From an uncultured Mycoplasmataceae bacterium (GTDB lineage Bacteria; Bacillota_I; Bacilli_A; Mycoplasmatales; Mycoplasmoidaceae), in assembly GCA_900316595.1 (NCBI GenBank), contig ONDN01000011.1, forward strand, positions 1-7,217: DNA of 7,217 nt. Direction: 5' to 3'. This document shows positions 1 through 6,586 of this stretch, one piece after another (the stretch's first letter is position 1; each line of letters opens with the position of its first letter). The notes beneath the pieces are model-generated. The model ran no database searches. It was not told the origin of the DNA and saw only the letters and a program-made list of their open reading frames with translations. The translations under genes were made by a program, and so were the position numbers.

Positions 1-366
1 ACACAAAAAGGTATTAAAAATGAATTATTTGGTAATTTTCATGACTATTTAGAAAATACACATAAAATTTATGAAAACGAGCTACCAAAAACAGCTAAAA
101 CACTAGATCATGGATTTAATTTAAAATTTACACACTACAAAAATTCAATACAAAAAATTTCAACACTTGCTAATAAATTAACTAAAAAACAAATTGAGTT
201 AGGTAAGCCATATAGTTTATATGAAAAGCAAATAACTGAAATTATTAATTACTACACCGAAACATCATATAACTTAGTAAAAAATGAAATCAATAATAAA
301 TTAATCCAATCAACAATAAATAAAAATATCAATGAATTCAAAATAAGTTCAGGAGGTGATAAATAA
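1..366 (+). CDS. C-terminal part of upstream gene, probably the tail of the first nucleoside ABC permease (NupP/YufP-like); 5' end outside window
   Basis: Frame 1 is open from the first base to a TAA at 364-366, giving 121 residues with no start in view that must be the true one. The piece is hydrophilic and rich in Lys, Asn, Ile and Glu. It shows no membrane segment and no recognisable motif, and long stretches look helical. Its stop overlaps the ATG of the next gene (TAATG), so the two are cotranscribed and probably translationally coupled. Nucleoside ABC systems of the NupNOPQ/BmpA type normally run lipoprotein, ATPase, permease 1, permease 2, and the next gene is permease 2. By position this should be the end of permease 1, whose mollicute versions are, from memory, longer than the Bacillus protein. 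That identity is inference, because no transmembrane part of the protein is visible. It could instead be a separate cytoplasmic protein. Confidence 0.6.
   Translation, partial: TQKGIKNELFGNFHDYLENTHKIYENELPKTAKTLDHGFNLKFTHYKNSIQKISTLANKLTKKQIELGKPYSLYEKQITEIINYYTETSYNLVKNEINNKLIQSTINKNINEFKISSGGDK
351..360 (+). promoter_or_regulatory. Strong Shine-Dalgarno site of the nucleoside permease gene, inside the preceding coding region
   Basis: The string AGGAGGTGAT at 351-360 is a near-perfect complement of the 3' end of 16S rRNA. It lies 5 bases before the ATG at 366. It also encodes the last residues (Gly-Gly-Asp) of the upstream protein. It fixes the permease start at 366 and implies strong initiation in addition to coupling through the TAATG overlap. 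Confidence 0.85.
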
Positions 367-1283
367 TGAGTGGAATAGTATTTAATTATGCATTATTGTA
401 TGGTGCTGTATTATTATTAGGTGCAATTTCTGGATATTTATCTGAACGAGCTGGAATTGTTAATATTGGAATTGATGGTATGATGTGCTTTGGAGTTATC
501 TTTTTTGGCATCTTTTCATCACCAGTAATCGGTTTTACTAAAATGGGAGGGGCAGGAATAATCTTTGCACTCTTGTTAACAATGATTGCAACAATGATTG
601 TAGGTGCAATGCATGCATTTGCATGCATTAATTTACGAGCAAACCATGTTATTAGTGGTACAGCTATCAATTTAATAGGTGTTGCATTATGTACATTTGT
701 AAATAGTAACTTAGGTAAAGTTTTCTATGATGCTTCTAAATTATCAACAGGGTTTGATGATTTCTTATATATTGGTGGTTCAATATATGGTTCATCATTG
801 ATAATGTTTATTTTAGCATTAGTGATTGGTGGAGTTATCTGGTTAATTGTTGCAAAAACAAGAGTTGGTTTTAGATATATCGCTGTTGGTGAAAACCCAT
901 TTGCTGTTGATGCACAATCAATTAGTGTAAAAAAATATCAATGAGTTGCAGTTATTTTATCAAGTGTTGTTGCAGGATTGGCAGGTGCAATATTTTTATT
1001 TAACATTAAACAATCTCAAGGCAATGTTCAAGGTTTAGGATTCTTAGCATTAGCTATTATGATTGTTGGTGCATGAAAAATTGAATGAATTGTAGTAACT
1101 TCATTTATTTTCTCATTATTAATTTCATTATGTATGTCAAGTGTATTAACAAATGTAGGGATTCCTAAAGACTTTACATATTCCGTTCCATACATTATTA
1201 CTTTCTTAACTTTGATTTTCTTTGCAAAATGAGTAAGGCCACCAGAATATGATGGTATTCCATTTAATCGAGAATTGCGTTAA
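366..1283 (+). CDS. nupQ: Nucleoside ABC transporter permease, NupQ/YufQ-like (second permease of a BmpA-type system)
   Basis: A 305-residue integral membrane protein read with TGA as Trp; in-frame TGA codons lie at 942, 1074, 1086 and 1230. The family signature SERAGIVNIGIDGMM (about residues 26-40) is typical of the branched-chain/nucleoside permease superfamily (BPD_transp_2), specifically the YufQ type. Hydrophobic helices run through almost the whole length, with short loops and the hydrophilic C-terminal end RPPEYDGIPFNRELR. Family members form one half of the membrane channel of an importer that, with a lipoprotein and a duplicated ATPase, brings nucleosides into the cell. The start follows a near-perfect Shine-Dalgarno site and overlaps the preceding stop. 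upp follows after 21 bases, linking nucleoside import with base salvage. The substrate is inferred from family and context. Read with the standard code, the gene would stop falsely after residue 192. Confidence 0.9.
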
Positions 1284-1304
1284 TGGTAAAATAAGAAAGA
1301 AATC

Positions 1305-1925
1305 ATGCTTAAAATTATTAACCACCCATTAATTAAAATGAAACTATCACGTATGCGAGATAAACATACTGATTCTTTTAATTTTCGAACTAATCTTCTT
1401 GAACTATCCCAATTAATGTCATATGAAGTAACTAAAGATTTAAAATTATCAACTTTTGAAATTGAAACACCACTAGCTAAAACATTTGGTTATAAACTAA
1501 TTACTCCTGTTATTCTTGTACCGATACTACGTGCAGGTCTTGGCATGGTAGATGGTTTTAAATTAATGATGCCACAAGCAGCTATTGGTCATATTGGCTT
1601 ATACCGCGATGAAAAAACAAAGAAACCAATTGAATACTATTGTAAAATGCCTAAACGCATTAAAGGTGCTGATGTGATTTTACTTGATCCAATGTTAGCT
1701 ACAGGTCATTCAATTGTTAAGGCAATTCAAATTATTAAAAAATATAAACCTAAATCAATCCGCATTGCATGTGTATTAGCTGTACCTGAAGGATTAAAGG
1801 TATTAAAGAAATATGATAACTCAATCAAAATATTTACTTGTTCTGTAGATAAATATTTAAATAAGAATTCTTATATTATTCCTGGTTTAGGTGATGCTGG
1901 TGATCGAATATTTGGAACCAAATAA
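1305..1925 (+). CDS. upp: Uracil phosphoribosyltransferase
   Basis: A 206-residue cytoplasmic enzyme of normal family length. It converts uracil and PRPP to UMP and pyrophosphate, the entry step of pyrimidine salvage. Visible motifs are VPILRAGLGMVDG (about 72-84), HIGLYRDEKT (96-105), the PRPP-binding loop LLDPMLATGHS (126-136), and the uracil-binding C-terminus YIIPGLGDAGDRIFGT (190-205). The loop has His135 where the well-studied bacterial enzymes have a second Gly (ATGGS). The core Asp128-Pro-Met-Leu-Ala-Thr-Gly is intact, so an active enzyme is expected. The gene lies 21 bases after the nucleoside permease, behind a weak purine-rich ribosome site (AAGAAAGAA, 1293-1301). Its stop overlaps the next ATG. 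It probably belongs to the nucleoside uptake operon. No TGA codon occurs in it. Confidence 0.96.
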   Translation: MLKIINHPLIKMKLSRMRDKHTDSFNFRTNLLELSQLMSYEVTKDLKLSTFEIETPLAKTFGYKLITPVILVPILRAGLGMVDGFKLMMPQAAIGHIGLYRDEKTKKPIEYYCKMPKRIKGADVILLDPMLATGHSIVKAIQIIKKYKPKSIRIACVLAVPEGLKVLKKYDNSIKIFTCSVDKYLNKNSYIIPGLGDAGDRIFGTK

Positions 1926-2362
1926 TGTCTAATCAGCCAAAAAATAATCTATTTGATAAAAAATTAAATATCTATTTTTTGTTGTTTAACACATTGCTTA
2001 TATTAATTGCCTTTATTGTTTGTATTAGTTTGAGTATAATTTACAAAAACTATAGTATTGTTTATGGATGTCTAATTAACATCCCCTTCATTTATTTTTG
2101 CCTATTATTTGGTTTTGTAACCAATAAATTGATATTAAAAAATACTAATAAAAAAGGTGCTATTGTTTTTAGCATCTTTATGTACATGAGCAAATATATC
2201 ATTTTATTATTAGGAATGATAATTGGCTTTATTGTCAATTCAACAACTAAATCTAATGTCTTTAATATTTATTCTCTATTTACTTGTGTGCTAATATATC
2301 CTTTTGGCAACATACTTTCAGTTGTTACTTATAATAGTAAGAAAAAAAATACGGTCAATTAA
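1925..2362 (+). CDS. Small four-helix membrane protein, possibly AtpI/UncI-like
   Basis: A 145-residue protein with four predicted membrane helices at about 17-39, 44-66, 78-104 and 113-136. Its N-terminus is short and hydrophilic and its C-terminus is Lys-rich (SKKKNTVN). The ATG overlaps the upp stop as TAATG, and no good Shine-Dalgarno is visible, so translation is probably coupled to upp. Size, helix number and position directly after upp fit the AtpI (ATP synthase protein I) group: in several Firmicutes and mollicutes upp lies just before the ATP synthase operon, whose first gene is atpI. AtpI is thought to help assemble the c-ring. Sequence similarity in this family is very low and I see no diagnostic residue, so the assignment rests on topology and gene order. 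No atpB follows: a terminator and opposing genes do. It may simply be a hypothetical membrane protein. Confidence 0.7.
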   Translation: MSNQPKNNLFDKKLNIYFLLFNTLLILIAFIVCISLSIIYKNYSIVYGCLINIPFIYFCLLFGFVTNKLILKNTNKKGAIVFSIFMYMSKYIILLLGMIIGFIVNSTTKSNVFNIYSLFTCVLIYPFGNILSVVTYNSKKKNTVN

Positions 2363-2375
2363 GACCGCGTTTTTC
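2342..2375. terminator. Bidirectional intrinsic terminator between convergent operons
   Basis: The stem CGGTC (2352-2356) pairs with GACCG (2363-2367) around the six-base loop AATTAA. A T run (2370-2374) follows on the plus strand. On the minus strand the same stem is followed by eight T (A run at 2342-2349). It can therefore end both the nupQ-upp operon and the leftward ecf-truA operon. The TAA stop of the rightward gene (2360-2362) lies in the loop. The G+C stem stands out against the A+T-rich surroundings. Confidence 0.85.
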
Positions 2376-2393
2376 ATTTTGATTTAATATCCT

Positions 2394-2843
2394 TTATTTC
2401 TTTTTATTTTTACTATTGCTGAATTCAATTCTTTTTTTAACAATTGATTTAGCTTTTTCGCTAACTCTACCTGTCTTACCAGGAATTGGAGAATTAATTA
2501 AATCAACTGTTTTTTTGAATCCCCATTTAACTGATTTCATTAAAAGAAATACAACTAATGAAGATATAAGCATAAAAATAATTACAGATATTAAAGTAAT
2601 CATAATTACACCGTAAGTTGTAAGATTATTATCTATACTGAATCACTCGCCATCACCAACCCAACTAAAAGCTGATGAGTTTTCCACAGTAGGGATTATT
2701 GGAAATAATCCAATAATTAATACTAATACTAGTAGTGCAATAGCTAAAATAAGTGAAAGTGAAACATAAAGCTTTTTACCAAAGTTAGTTTTGTGTAATG
2801 TCTTTATTTTTTCGTCTCTTTCTCTATTTGAAATAAATGCCAT
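2394..2843 (-). CDS. Two-helix membrane protein of unknown function
   Basis: A 149-residue protein; one TGA codon (2643-2645) is read as Trp67, joining what would look like two small frames. It has a basic, charged N-terminus (about 1-24), a long hydrophobic helix (25-50), an outside loop of about 27 residues that includes SWVGDGEWFSIDNN, a second helix (78-102), and a Lys/Arg-rich cytoplasmic tail ending in KNKKK. Basic residues at both ends predict that both termini are in the cytoplasm. No enzyme motif or known domain is recognisable. The start is set by an AGAAGGA site 11 bases upstream and by an in-frame stop two codons before the ATG. It is the last leftward gene before the shared terminator, 79 bases after truA, so it may be cotranscribed with the ecf operon or have its own promoter. 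Two-helix holin-like or scaffold proteins share this layout, but nothing here identifies it as either. Confidence 0.85.
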
Positions 2844-2854
2844 ATTTTATTTTG

Positions 2855-2884
2855 TCCTTCTCATTAAAATATGTAATAATTATA
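2855..2884 (-). promoter_or_regulatory. Ribosome binding site and candidate -10 box of the two-helix membrane protein gene
   Basis: On the minus strand, AGAAGGA (2855-2861) precedes the ATG at 2843 by 11 bases. A TATAAT lies at 2879-2884, about 20 bases before the ribosome site. No convincing -35 box is seen at the usual distance. The whole spacer 2844-2922 is almost pure A+T, so a chance TATAAT is quite possible. The ribosome site is the firmer of the two. Confidence 0.4.
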
Positions 2885-2922
2885 TATTAATTATTTTAAC
2901 TACATTAATTAAATAGTACTAA

Positions 2923-3648
2923 TTAATATGTAACTTGATATAGATAAAGTCCGCATGGATTTGCCAAACTAATAGCAGATCCTTTTTTGGGATTATTAAT
3001 TAAATTCTTAATATCAATTATTGATTTTTTGTTATTATTTAGATCAATTAAACTACCTATAATCATTCTGACCATACTTCTTAAAAAACCATTACCAGTA
3101 ATGTAAACATTAACCAAATTTTTAGATTTAACAATTTTGATATCTGTTATTGTTCTATTTGTGTTAGATAATTCTGATTTGCTAAATGACAAAAAATTAT
3201 GTGTACCAATAAATAATTTACTAGCTTTTTTTCATAAATCAATATTGATTTGTTTGTTGTAATTTAATAAATACTTATTTCTAAATAAATCAAACTTACC
3301 AATGTTAATTACATATAGATATGTTTTAGCTTTAACATCATATCTTGCATTAAATGAATCTTTAACATCTTTTATTTTGTTAATTTTAATATCACTAGGA
3401 ATTTGGTCTTTAAGAGCAATAATTAATTTCGCAATACTTAAATTTACTTCATCTTCATGAAAATTAAAGTATTGATGCATTGCATGAACTTTTGTATCAG
3501 TCCGCCCACTGCCAGTAATTGTTATTTTTTTCTTATAGATACGTTCTAAAGCTTGCTCAATTGTTTGTTGAATTGATATGTTATTTTTTTGAATTGACCA
3601 ACCATGGTAATTATTACCATCATATGAAACATCAACTAAGTAATTCAT
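2923..3648 (-). CDS. truA: tRNA pseudouridine(38-40) synthase TruA
   Basis: A 241-residue enzyme, normal for TruA, with one TGA (3232-3234) read as Trp139. It isomerises uridines 38, 39 and 40 in the anticodon stem-loop of many tRNAs to pseudouridine. The catalytic Asp is Asp51 in GSGRTDTKVHA. Other family marks are the N-terminal VSYDGNNYHGW, FNARYDVKAKTYLY, GTHNFLSFSKS, the conserved GNGFLRSMVRMIIG, and the C-terminus ANPCGLYLYQVTY. The ATG (3646-3648) begins 3 bases after the ecfT stop. No Shine-Dalgarno is visible, so it is likely translated by coupling to ecfT. truA next to ecfA1-ecfA2-ecfT is a common arrangement in Firmicutes and mollicutes. Confidence 0.96.
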
Positions 3649-3651
3649 AAA

Positions 3652-4713
3652 CTAAACAATCAAATACTCTACCCAATTAAAAGGACCGAAAACTAAATGT
3701 TTAACACTAAACATAATAAAGAAACTAAAAAATAATCCAACAAGAAGTATTGCAAAAAAGTCTCGTGCATTTATTGAATAGTTTCGATACCTTGTTCTTG
3801 ACTTTCTTGGATCATAACTTCTAGCTTCCATAGCATTTGATAAATTATCTGCTTTATGGAATGCTAATGAAAACATTGGAACAATTAGTGATACTAATGA
3901 TTTAACTTTATTACTAAAGTTTCCGTTTTTAAAATCTACACCTCTTGATGCTTGTGCTCTTAAAATATTTTGTGATTCACTAAGTAATGAAGGAACAAAA
4001 CGAATGGCGATTGCAAAAGTCATCGCCCATTCATTGACTGGTATTCTAATGTATGATAATGGATATAACATATCTTCAATACCAGCTGTTAATTGAGTAT
4101 AACTAGTTGTTGACAATAAAATAGTAATTATTGTAATCATCAACATAATTTTAAGTGAAACTAGTGATGTATTAAATATTACTTTAGTTGATAGTGAATA
4201 TCAATGTGATTGATATCATAAATATAAAGTTGGAAGATTTTTTCCCAAACTAATTGATTCATATTTATATCCTAAATTTGGATCAGGTTTAACATCAAAT
4301 ACACCTATTATTTTTCCTCCCCAAATATAACCAACTAGCGACTTATATTCAGTACCTTCTGTTGGATAGATACGATTTTTATCAAACTTAGATATATCAC
4401 CAAAAATAATATTCATTTTGGAATGCAATATATCAACACTAAATCCAGGAGATTTATAAGCAATTCAGTTAATCAAACCCAAAAATACAAACATAACTAA
4501 TCAAGTAAGGAATATGGATTTAAATAATCTTTTTGGTAATCTAGCAAGACATCAAATTGAAAAAATTAATAGTGCAGTAGTTAATAATCCAAAAAAACCA
4601 ATAGGCAAAAAAATGTTTGCAATTAAAAATATAGTTATTATTATTTTAACTGTTGGATTAATTGCATGTCAGAAAGACTTTTTATTAATATATTGCTCTA
4701 GTGTGTTTTGCAT
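3652..4713 (-). CDS. ecfT: Energy-coupling factor transporter transmembrane protein EcfT
   Basis: A 353-residue membrane protein, read with six TGA codons as Trp (at 4201, 4216, 4465, 4501, 4552 and 4669). EcfT joins the EcfA1-EcfA2 ATPase pair to exchangeable substrate-binding S subunits in vitamin and micronutrient uptake. N-terminal helices lie at about 22-57 and 66-85. The coupling region carries the two Arg motifs RAQASRGVDF (ASRG, about 255-258) and AMEARSYD (ARS, 297-299), which contact the ATPases. A last helix lies at about 319-338. Usual EcfT is near 265 residues; the excess is a mostly hydrophilic insertion at about 87-180, between membrane helices and probably outside the cell. 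The start is the ATG at 4711-4713, with a purine-rich AAAGGAAAG site just upstream and an in-frame stop four codons before it. It overlaps the end of ecfA2 by 16 bases. No S subunit gene is nearby. Confidence 0.93.
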
Positions 4714-5681
4714 TTCTTTCCTTTCTTATCAACTAATTTAATTAGACACTCTGCAAGTTCTTCAATAGTCTTAGGCTGCATATCATATAGTGATGTAAAC
4801 ATTTTATTTTTAGAAATTAACAAATCAATCATTTGAATTACCATTGGTTTAATAATAGTTGTAGATGATAATAATTCCTTATTTCTAAAAATATTATAAG
4901 GTGTATCAAAATATTTAACTTTTTTATCTGCTAAAACAATAACCTTATCAGCCATTTGTAATACTTGATTCATATCGTGAGTTGTAATAATAATTGTTTT
5001 ATTTTGATTTTTTAAACCTTTTATGAAATTTAATATTGATGATATACCAGCTGGATCTAGTCCTGCAGCTGGTTCATCAAATACTAAAATCTCTGGTTGA
5101 ATAGCTAAAATACCCGCAAGAGCAACTCTTCGTTTTTGACCACCTGAAAGTTCAAAAGGAGAATGGGAATATAAATCTTCGCCAATACCCATTTGTTTTA
5201 AATATTTTTTTGCTAATATTTCAGCATCATTTTTTTTAACACCAAGATTTATTGGACCAAACATAACATCCTTGACAATATTATCTTTGAATAATTGGTA
5301 TTCAGGAAATTGAAAAACCATACCAACAGTTTTTCTTAATTTTTTATATTTTGGAATGTGCCTTTTTTTACCATATATCTTACAGTTATTCAATAAAAAA
5401 ATATTACCATGTTTTGATTTTAATAAACCATTAAAGTGAGTAATAAGTGTTGTTTTACCAACACCAGAATCACCTATGATAAAATAAATTTTATTTTTCT
5501 CTAAACTGAGCGTTGTTGGTTCCAATATGGTATTTTCCTCAGGTGTTTTAGGATCAAAAACAATTTTTAAACTATCAAGCATTAAGGCTAGTTTTTGATC
5601 AAGTACAAAATTCTTTGCCTCTTTTAATGTCATTGGATTAGTTAAACTTTTAGGACTAATTGCTTTAACTACTTCTCGCAT
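4698..5681 (-). CDS. ecfA2: Energy-coupling factor transporter ATP-binding protein EcfA2
   Basis: A 327-residue ABC ATPase. Motifs in order are Walker A GDSGVGKT (70-77), the Q-loop FQFPEYQLF (Gln124) that is characteristic of EcfA2, signature LSGGQKRR (178-185), Walker B ILVFDEP (198-204), D-loop GLD (207-209) and the switch His235 in TTHDM. It pairs with EcfA1 on the cytoplasmic face and powers substrate uptake through EcfT. It is longer than the usual ~285 residues. About 35 extra residues precede the ABC fold, which starts near residue 36, and the C-terminal tail is Lys-rich. The long start is supported by a strong Shine-Dalgarno site 9 bases upstream. Its start overlaps the end of ecfA1 by 13 bases and its end overlaps ecfT by 16 bases, so the three are made together. 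Walker A has Val where many family members have Ser. Confidence 0.95.
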   Translation of the reverse strand: MREVVKAISPKSLTNPMTLKEAKNFVLDQKLALMLDSLKIVFDPKTPEENTILEPTTLSLEKNKIYFIIGDSGVGKTTLITHFNGLLKSKHGNIFLLNNCKIYGKKRHIPKYKKLRKTVGMVFQFPEYQLFKDNIVKDVMFGPINLGVKKNDAEILAKKYLKQMGIGEDLYSHSPFELSGGQKRRVALAGILAIQPEILVFDEPAAGLDPAGISSILNFIKGLKNQNKTIIITTHDMNQVLQMADKVIVLADKKVKYFDTPYNIFRNKELLSSTTIIKPMVIQMIDLLISKNKMFTSLYDMQPKTIEELAECLIKLVDKKGKKCKTH

Positions 5682-6514
5682 AGTTTAACCACCTCCTCTG
5701 CCAATTTATTACTATCTAATGTTAATGGAAATTTCTTATATTTATCTTTTAAGAGTTTAGACAAATTAAGTGCAAAAGGAAAACTTAAACTGTTATTCTT
5801 TAAAAAATCCTCATTTTCAAAAACAATAGATGGTTTATCAAATTTTTGTATTGTTCCCTCTTTTATTACCAACACTCTATCAGCATTTATAATCTCTTCC
5901 ATATCATGAGTAATAGAAATAACGGTTTTGTGATATCTGTGTCTTAATAAAAACATCAACTTTTTTATTTCCTTTTTAGCAGTTGGATCTAACATTGAGG
6001 TGGACTCATCAAAAATTATGATGCTTGGATTCATTGCTAGCACTGAAGCAATAGCTACTCTCTGTTTTTGACCACCAGATAATCTTCCGGCATTGAAATG
6101 TAATAAGTGTTTTACATCAACAATATTTGCAGCATGATCAATTATTTTGCCAATATTTAATGAATTAACTGAACGATTTTCTAAACCAAAAGCAATATCA
6201 TCTTCAGCAGTCAAACCAACGAATTGATTATCTGGATTTTGAAAAACAATACCAATTTTATCACGAATAGACTTTAATGTTAAATTAGTCATTAAAGTTC
6301 CATAAATATAAACTTGACCACTCCATGGTTTTAATAAACCAAAAATTATCTGAGAGATTGTTGATTTACCAGAACCATTGCTACCAACAATGCAAACATA
6401 TTCATCATCATAGATTTCAAATGATAAATCTCTAATAACTTTGATGTTATTTTTACGATCATAGCCAAATTGAACATTTGATAATTTTATAGCTACTTTT
6501 TTATCTGCTGACAT
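5669..6514 (-). CDS. ecfA1: Energy-coupling factor transporter ATP-binding protein EcfA1
   Basis: A 281-residue ABC ATPase of normal family length. Motifs are Walker A GSNGSGKS (44-51), Q-loop FQNPDNQFVG (Gln92) typical of EcfA1, signature LSGGQKQR (145-152), Walker B IIIFDE (165-170) followed by the EcfA1-type STSMLDP, and switch His203 in ITHDM. A C-terminal domain of about 60 residues follows, as in other EcfA proteins. It forms the nucleotide-hydrolysing heterodimer with EcfA2 and drives S-subunit-mediated uptake through EcfT. It is the first gene of the leftward operon and diverges from rnpB. The ATG (6512-6514) is the only reasonable start: an in-frame TAA lies seven codons upstream. 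No Shine-Dalgarno is visible before it, unlike its downstream partner. Confidence 0.95.
   Translation of the reverse strand: MSADKKVAIKLSNVQFGYDRKNNIKVIRDLSFEIYDDEYVCIVGSNGSGKSTISQIIFGLLKPWSGQVYIYGTLMTNLTLKSIRDKIGIVFQNPDNQFVGLTAEDDIAFGLENRSVNSLNIGKIIDHAANIVDVKHLLHFNAGRLSGGQKQRVAIASVLAMNPSIIIFDESTSMLDPTAKKEIKKLMFLLRHRYHKTVISITHDMEEIINADRVLVIKEGTIQKFDKPSIVFENEDFLKNNSLSFPFALNLSKLLKDKYKKFPLTLDSNKLAEEVVKLCEK
5691..5697 (-). promoter_or_regulatory. Strong Shine-Dalgarno site of ecfA2, inside ecfA1
   Basis: AGGAGGT on the minus strand ends 9 bases before the ecfA2 ATG (5679-5681) and lies within the last codons of ecfA1. It decides the long EcfA2 start, which includes the N-terminal extension. Confidence 0.85.
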
Positions 6515-6535
6515 GTATACATTTAACTTTAGTTA

Positions 6536-6541
6536 ATTATA
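6536..6541 (-). promoter_or_regulatory. Candidate -10 box for the ecf operon
   Basis: TATAAT on the minus strand, 21 bases before the ecfA1 ATG. Transcription would begin around 6529, leaving a leader of only about 15 bases with no ribosome site. No good -35 box is seen, which is common in mollicute promoters. The A+T-rich context makes chance matches likely. Confidence 0.4.
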
Positions 6542-6579
6542 TAAATATATGTTTTATTTAGTACCCAAACTACTATTAG

Positions 6580-6585
6580 TATAAT
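6580..6585 (+). promoter_or_regulatory. Probable -10 box of rnpB
   Basis: A perfect TATAAT sits just before the RNase P RNA. Start of transcription 6-8 bases downstream would fall at about 6591-6593, matching the first bases of the GCAA strand of the terminal helix. No clear -35 match is present (TTTAGT at 17-base spacing is weak). Confidence 0.6.
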
Positions 6586-6586
6586 A

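Noticed and set aside
590..635. Repeated GCATGCATTTGCATGCATT motif inside the permease
   Set aside because: It encodes a plausible part of the permease (AMHAFACIN) in frame; the palindromic look comes from the codons and nothing suggests a regulatory role.
386..670. Open frame of 94 residues on the minus strand
   Set aside because: It is antisense to the permease, which carries the family signature; the frame has no independent support.
2416..2616. Open frame of 66 residues on the plus strand
   Set aside because: It is antisense to the two-helix membrane protein and lies just past a terminator on its own strand.
2844..2922. A+T-rich repeats of ATTAATTA type as an origin or operator
   Set aside because: Composition alone explains them; there are no DnaA boxes or symmetrical operator-like sites.
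2923..3648. truA split into two genes
   Set aside because: The only interruption is one TGA, and the two halves together give a full-length TruA with motifs in the right order.
3652..4428. ecfT as two or more broken fragments (pseudogene)
   Set aside because: The breaks are TGA codons only, with no frameshift. The frame is continuous from 4713 to 3652 under code 4 and all coupling motifs are present.
4514..4741. Open frame of 75 residues on the plus strand
   Set aside because: It is antisense to the start of ecfT and the end of ecfA2. ecfT continues through this region once TGA is read as Trp, with a proper start and ribosome site.
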